Assembly: GCA_029448655.1 (NCBI GenBank)
Contig: JACCLO010000010.1
Location: 2,232,001 to 2,296,000, forward strand
Direction of reading: 5' to 3'
Origin: Wolfiporia cocos
Taxonomy: Eukaryota > Basidiomycota > Agaricomycetes > Polyporales > Phaeolaceae
Length of the DNA: 64,000 nt
Below are positions 58,879-64,000 of this stretch, piece by piece (within the stretch, counting starts at the first letter, position 1; the number at the start of each line of letters is the position of its first letter). Below the pieces are notes generated by a model. That model did no database searches. It was not told the origin of the DNA and saw only the letters and a list, made by a program, of their open reading frames with translations. The position numbers and the translations under genes were made by a program.

Positions 58879-60972
58879 ATGGCCGACTGTCAGGACAAAA
58901 GCCTGACCACTTCTATGTCGCATGGTTCTACCTCCGCTCCGTTTAGCGCTTCTTCGGCCTCAAGCTCTTCATCTGTGTCTGTGAATACTCCGGCGGGCAA
59001 GACTGGGACTGCACCCTGTACTACCACTGTCACTGTGCCCACTAGCACATTCGGGTTGCTAACCGCACAATCTACGACAATTAGCGTCTCGGCTGCAGAT
59101 GTCGCCGCTACGACGTCACTCTACTCTACCAGTATCAGGTCGTGGACGCCCAGCTCAAGCCAGGTACAGGGCACATTCATTTCCAGCGCTATGGGGTACG
59201 AAACACGATTGCGTTGACAAATTCTCTCCTGATTGACACCCACGGTCCCTTAATGTCTTCAGAAGCTCTAGTATTGGTGTCCCTCAAATGCCGACCTCAT
59301 CTACGGCATTCCTCTCGTCCACTTTGAGGTGAGGTGTTTTGGATCCAGGTATCCAGTCAATGATGACACCGAATCCACTAAGAAGCAGCTCCAGCCTGTC
59401 CTCTGAATCGTTGAGAACTGCGACTGGTTCTTATATGGCGTCCTCGACAACTTCGTCTTCGTCAGGGCAAACCTCCACTCCTGCTTCGAATTCTTCTTCC
59501 TCGTCGTTCTCGAACCCTGCTTCCACTTCGTTCTCCTCCGCAAGTTCTACCTTCATTTCCTCATCTACCTCTGCTTCCATATCCTTATTCTCATCAATCC
59601 CTGCTTCCACCTCCGGATCGGCCTCTTCTTCCTTCTCCTCCTCGGGATTGAATTCTTCGTCGTCTGGGCTCTCGCCGTTTGTCATTCCCGCGCCCTCAGC
59701 GACGTCAGCTACGCCCCCTCAGCTTTCCTCACCTCAGGCACTCCCGGTTCCCGAGTCAATAACATCTCAGTCCACCAGCGCCAGCATCTTGGCACCTACC
59801 TCATCAGCAAGGTGTGCCATCACGCAATCGTGCTCTCTATAGCAGTTCCTGACCTGTCTCACAGTGGTGATTCTGGATCTGAGGGAATCGGTATCAGCGG
59901 TGGGACTGTACCAACACAGACATCAATTTTCCCATCTTCCACGATCACATCGAGCTCGTCATTCGATACTGATTCATCAGTGCCTGTAACAACTATAGTC
60001 GTGGGGCAGTTTCCATCATCGTCCAGCAGCGCAGGCTCCCCAGCCTCACCTACCGCTTCTGCATCATTAAACATGAACGGGACCATGTCCAATTCTGCCC
60101 CCTCCGGTTCAACTCTGGATCGCTCCAGGTGAGTCTCAGGCGCAGCCACAATCTGCCCAGCCGCCACCGCAGCTGTCGCCATGTCTCACCAGCGTCCACT
60201 GATTGCCGCCCACCCTAGCGACCTAGCCCGTAAGCGCGCCACGATCGCCGGCGCAGTCGTCGGCGGCTTCTTCGGAGCCCTCGTTCTCCTCATCGGTGCG
60301 CTCTGCCTTTACCGGCGGCACGCGCGCGCGCGCAGGCTGCGGCAGCGCCAGCAGATGCTGCGGCAGCACCGGAGCACGCCGAGCTCCTTTCTCGACTACG
60401 ACGCGAACCCGTTCGACCGCGCGACGGGCACTGAGTCCGTGCGCACCGCCGCGGACGCGTTCCGCGGCATGTCGCACTACTCGAGCCCCAGCGCCGGCTC
60501 GCTCACCTCCATGCGCTTCCCGCCGGCTCTTGCCCTCGCCGAGGACGGCGCGGCGCAGACGCCGCGCTCGTGGGACACGTTCCGGCCGTCGCCGCTGCGC
60601 AGTGCAAGCCCCAATGCCTCCCCCACAGACACAAGCGGCGCGCGGTCCGGTGTGGATGCGAGCCCGACGTCGGTAGCGTCGCACGCCCCGCTCTCGCCGT
60701 CGATCGCGATTCCGCTGACGACACCTGTCGAGCCCCCTGCCGCATGGGGCCCGTCCCGCAGCTCGCTGACGCTCTGGCCGAGGGGCGGAGAGCCTGATGC
60801 GGCGTTCAACTCGAGCCGCTCGTCGAAGGCGTCGTCGAACTATTCCGGGCTTCCGATGACGTCAAAGCGGCCGTCGTTTGGCGACAGTGTGGATCCGTTC
60901 AGAGACTCGGGGCACATTGCATCTCCTGGTCTACTGCCGCCGCTCGAGCCGCGTCAGTGGGTGGCGATTTGA
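58879..60972 (+). CDS. Ser/Thr-rich single-pass membrane protein
   Basis: Starts MADCQDKSLTTSMSHGS and continues as a long Ser/Thr-rich, probably O-glycosylated ectodomain over four introns placed by phase: after SSAMG (donor near 59198), after STLR (59328), before SGDSGSEGIG (59810-59864) and before SDLARKRATIAG (acceptor near 60219). One transmembrane helix, AGAVVGGFFGALVLLIGALCLY, is followed by a basic stop-transfer (RRHARARRLRQRQQ) and a Pro/Ser-rich cytoplasmic tail of about 220 residues ending RQWVAI. This is the common basidiomycete layout of wall-stress-sensor-like or mucin-like proteins. No N-terminal signal peptide is visible, so an upstream exon may be missing. Confidence 0.72.
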
Positions 60973-61349
60973 GGGCAAAACTCAAATGATGAGACTAGAA
61001 ATCCCGATTGGCGAGTCACCCTTGCTCTTCGCATGAGTCTGTATTTATGTAACGAATCGCTGGTCGTGACGGTATACACACGGATACACACGTTGTACAA
61101 CTTATTCCCCAGACTAGGCCTACCCTCGCATGTCATTCGTTTGCACAAAACCTATCGCTTATATGTCATTGTACTGACTGTCTGTATCCCTACTGTCCTC
61201 TCCGATGCGGCTGTTCCAGCAGTCTTCGATCGAAACTAACCCCTGCGTCGACGTGGAATCCACGTCTCCGCGTCGGGACATGCCATAACATCGCGAGATA
61301 GAGGTACGTATACACTTTGCCTTAATGCAATACAGCGACCGCTTCGAGA
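60973..61349. other. Convergent intergenic spacer
   Basis: 377 bp between stop codons of the membrane-protein gene (+) and the Nudix gene (-); terminators expected, nothing else supported. Confidence 0.5.
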
Positions 61350-62339
61350 TCAGTTAACAACCGTTCGATCGTCCTGATTCACAATCGGATCCTTTCTCTT
61401 TTCAAACCTGTTCCTAGTATGACGCCATAGCTTGTATGCCATCCTAAGCGTGTGAGCCGCATGACTTTCTCCAGTATCTGTGAGTGTGCTCAGCGCTTCA
61501 TCGATGTCTAACAGATGCGACTCGTAATCCTGCTCGGTAGGCAGGCCTGTGTCAGACTTACGTATCTGTGCAAATTCGTCAATAGGTATCGACATACTAT
61601 CCTCACGCGAGTCGAAGTGTACTCACCGCGTCAGCAGCGATCTGGCCGATGAACCAGAAGACGATTACCTGACCGGCGCTGCGTTTGCTGCTGGATTCCC
61701 ACGAATATGTGCTCACAAAGAACGGCTCCGTAGTAGGAATTTGTCCATCTGCCCTGTCATATTCCGAACCCGGTACCGACGACGCGTTAGTCTTCTGCAG
61801 CACCGGCAATAATTCGACTTGATACCCCAACTATCAGACATGCCTTCATGAGCTTGCCTCTATATGGGGCATTTTTAAGCCTACCTCCTCGTGGACCTCC
61901 CGCAGCGCCGCCTGCTCGATACTCTCGCCGACGTCCTTCCGACCCGTGGGCAGGAACCAACGGCGGCGCTTTGACTTGGAGCACAAAAGCACCTTCCCGC
62001 TCGACGGCTGGATTATACCAAGCCCGCACCGAGCATGAAGTCCGTGGAGTACCAGAGGCTGGTGGGGACGGATGCCGTGGAGTGCTTAGAGAAATAACGT
62101 GGCTCCCAAGCCTCATTCTCGGGAGTCTGTAGGGCGTGTGTTTCGGAAGAAAGCGGGTCTTCGGGGTGAACGCGCCGCTGCACTTTGTAGGGCGCTTGGG
62201 GATCGACCCTATCCATCGATGTCATGGCCCGTTGATATTCGTTATGTGGCGGATCAATGAGGTGGTGTCGTAGTTGATGGCCTTCGGAGGGGACAGATCT
62301 GGGGAGATTACTATCAATGAAACTGGACATGCCTGACAT
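61350..62339 (-). CDS. Nudix hydrolase, with an apparent one-base frame break
   Basis: Predicted pyrophosphohydrolase of nucleoside diphosphates linked to another moiety. ATG at 62339 (MSGMSSF). The N-terminal exon reads HSTASVPTSLWYSTDFMLGAG, then the frame breaks near 62013-62021; one missing base would continue as IIQPSSGKVLLCSKSKRRRWFLPTG. The Nudix box follows as GRKDVGESIEQAALREVHEE, ending at a GTAGGC donor (61884) and continuing LGYQVELLPVL after a 54-nt intron, so the GX5EX7REVXEEXG pattern is complete apart from the intron. Further exons encode FFVSTYSWESSSKRSAGQVIVFWFIGQI and, after a GTGAGT...CACAG intron, a helical C-terminus with YESHLLDIDEAL. The box is intact; whether the break is real or a sequencing error is open. 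Confidence 0.75.
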
Positions 62340-62934
62340 ACCGTCAGGTTACACACCAGATCCAACAAGCACTGAACCCCAGTGAAAATCCGAGGTATTT
62401 AAATATATCTCAATGAATCCTGATGTATGTAAATCTATCCAGAAAAGTTCGATGTACCGAAATCTATCCAATGTAATCCAAATGTATCTACAGATCATGT
62501 GACCTGCTTCGTAGATTGACATATGCCATTGAACGACAGATCTTACGGTAAGGTTGCGGTTACGTTGCGTACGTGTATGATTATGTAACGCAATTTCGTA
62601 CGAGCAAGGGAGTTGCATCTAGAGTCGTGCATATATTGTTGTGGTTAACGCGCTTACGGCGCTACGCTTCGTTGCCGCCCTCTGTACCGCCACACTACCG
62701 TTTATTAATATGCGTCCATTCATACCCCTGCTTTTAATCAAATCATTGCAAATACATTATACCTGTAGAAATCGGACTGAAACTCTACATCTTTGTGGCT
62801 GAGGTGAACAATCCCAGAAGAGGATCTCTCTTTTTGGGGCAAAAGCACCTTCTACAGCCACACAGCAGCCAAGGCATATTGTGCACCATCCACGTCAGGT
62901 CTTTCGTGTATATTGAGCACGTTTTCGCTGGTGA
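62340..62934. other. Intergenic sequence up to the retroelement fragment
   Basis: Contains several irregular copies of the short motif ATCTATCC/AATCTATCCA between 62430 and 62490 and the Nudix gene's upstream region. No gene supported. Confidence 0.45.
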
Positions 62935-64000
62935 TGCAGCTTGCAACCGACTCCTTCTCATCTTCACGTCACACCTACCGCCATCATCGAACGCCAACAA
63001 CACCACAACCTCTGGGATATTGCAAAATGGCCCTACCAACGTTGCCACAAACGCACTCCCCCCATCCTCACTCCCCATGGCTATGCCACCACCATCAATG
63101 ACAAAGCCACCATATTCACCGACACCTATTTCCCACCACAAGGCCCTCCTGCTCATACCACACTCCCTTACAACCCAGAACCACTCCCCACACGTACTTA
63201 CCACCCCGTCACCCCCCATGAACTTACTTACGCACTTACTCACTCATCCAACTCCACTGCACCAGGCCTCACCGGCACTAACTGGCGATTACTAAAATGG
63301 TTTAATAACTCCCGTTCCACACCATACCTACTTACATTCGTTAACTCATCCATCCAACTTGGTTACCTCCCACCCTCTTTACGTACTGGCATCGTTGTCA
63401 TGATCCCCAAACCAAATAAACCAGACTACACCTTACCAAAATCTTATCGCCCTATCACACTCATCGAAAACCTCTCCAAACTCATTGAAAAAATTATCGC
63501 CACCCGCCTCCTACACGACATCGGCAAACACAACCTCATCCCCACCACCCAATTTGGAGGACGTAACCACTCCTCCACCATTGACGGAGGCCTCACCCTC
63601 GTCCACGACATCCACTCTCTTTGGAAACAAGGACGAGTTGCCACATTCATCGCCCTCGACATATCTGGCTTCTTCAACAACATCAACCACCAACGACTCC
63701 AACACCAACTCTATCTACTAGGATTCCCCCTCGAAATCACACGCTGGATCACCTCCTTCATCCACGACCGTACCATCCAATTCCGCATAGACAACGAAAT
63801 AAGCAACATTTACCACACCGGTAATGTCGGAATTCCCCAAGGATCACCCCTTTCACCCGTCCTCTCCACATTATACGCATCACCCGTACTCCACCGCCTC
63901 ACATCCCTCTACCCCGACGCCAATCTCTACTCCTACGTTGATGACCTCAGCATCTTAGCAGCAGGCCCCACCCTAGACATCTCCACCCGACGCGCAACAC
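62935..64000 (+). mobile_element. Partial non-LTR retrotransposon: reverse transcriptase domain (runs off the right edge)
   Basis: One frame is open without a stop from 62935 to the window end (355 codons). It reads LWDIAKWPYQRCHKRTPPIL, GYATTINDKATIFTDTYFP, then the RT landmarks APGLTGTNWRLLKW, MIPKPNKPDYTLPKSYRPITL, QFGGRNHSSTIDGGL, FIALDISGFFNNI, GIPQGSPLSPVLS and the catalytic YSYVDDLSI. Order and spacing match LINE-type ORF2 reverse transcriptases of basidiomycetes. No endonuclease domain is seen upstream, where the frame closes at 62932-62934, so the copy is probably 5'-truncated, as is usual after target-primed reverse transcription. The coding strand is markedly rich in C and poor in G compared with neighbouring genes. 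Confidence 0.88.

Noticed and set aside
60223..60809. Long minus-strand frames across the membrane-protein gene's 3' exon
   Set aside because: Arg/Ala-rich antisense shadows of GC-rich sequence; the plus frame encodes a clear transmembrane helix and cytoplasmic tail.
1..64000. CRISPR arrays, bacterial operons, integrative elements
   Set aside because: Intron-rich eukaryotic genes throughout; no regularly spaced direct repeats or bacterial signals.

Overview
The window is genomic DNA of a filamentous basidiomycete fungus, most likely an Agaricomycete. Genes lie on both strands and are packed with GT-AG introns of about 45-65 nt. The recognisable genes are typical of that group: Utp10, the ER Hsp70 Lhs1, a Munc13/Ync13-type protein, a CRIB-containing PAK-like kinase, a Cdc20-like WD40 protein and a BAG-domain protein. 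Splice sites were inferred by eye from reading frame, phase and family motifs.

Layout. 1.7-9.7 kb is a conventional gene block: a proline-iminopeptidase-like hydrolase (-), a BTB/POZ protein (+), a BAG-domain protein (+) and an SRPBCC lipid-binding-fold protein (-) that appears to contain a 12-nt exon. 10.3-29.8 kb is gene-poor and built by tandem duplication. A unit running from about 10288 into the 5' end of a small gene is repeated at 22787-29783. Inside the first unit a 3-4 kb sub-block is itself duplicated. The junction leaves a truncated 5' copy of the small gene at 22722-22786, exactly at an inverted repeat; the intact gene is at 29714-30401. The first unit carries three non-autonomous DNA transposons that the second lacks, so the second supplies the empty sites. 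One has long inverted repeats that each carry a tRNA-like pol III promoter pointing outward. Two rapidly diverging hypothetical gene families live in the duplicated units.

30.9-52.3 kb is housekeeping: Ync13/Munc13 (-), LHS1 with a signal peptide and HDEL tail (-), UTP10 (+, divergent from LHS1) and a CRIB/PAK-like kinase (-). Directly upstream of the kinase, on the same strand, is a kinase-less protein with three tandem CRIB modules. Each module is split by introns at the same places as the kinase CRIB and each has a 23-nt middle exon, which points to module-by-module tandem duplication.

55-62.3 kb holds a Cdc20/Fizzy-like gene and a Nudix hydrolase gene, each apparently with a single-nucleotide frame break, flanking a Ser/Thr-rich single-pass membrane protein. 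The right edge runs into a partial non-LTR retrotransposon reverse transcriptase with a strongly C-rich coding strand.

Functional themes are ribosome biogenesis (UTP10), ER folding (LHS1), exocytosis and cytokinesis (Ync13), Cdc42/Rac signalling (kinase and triple-CRIB protein), and a recombinogenic, transposon-rich segment generating partial gene copies.
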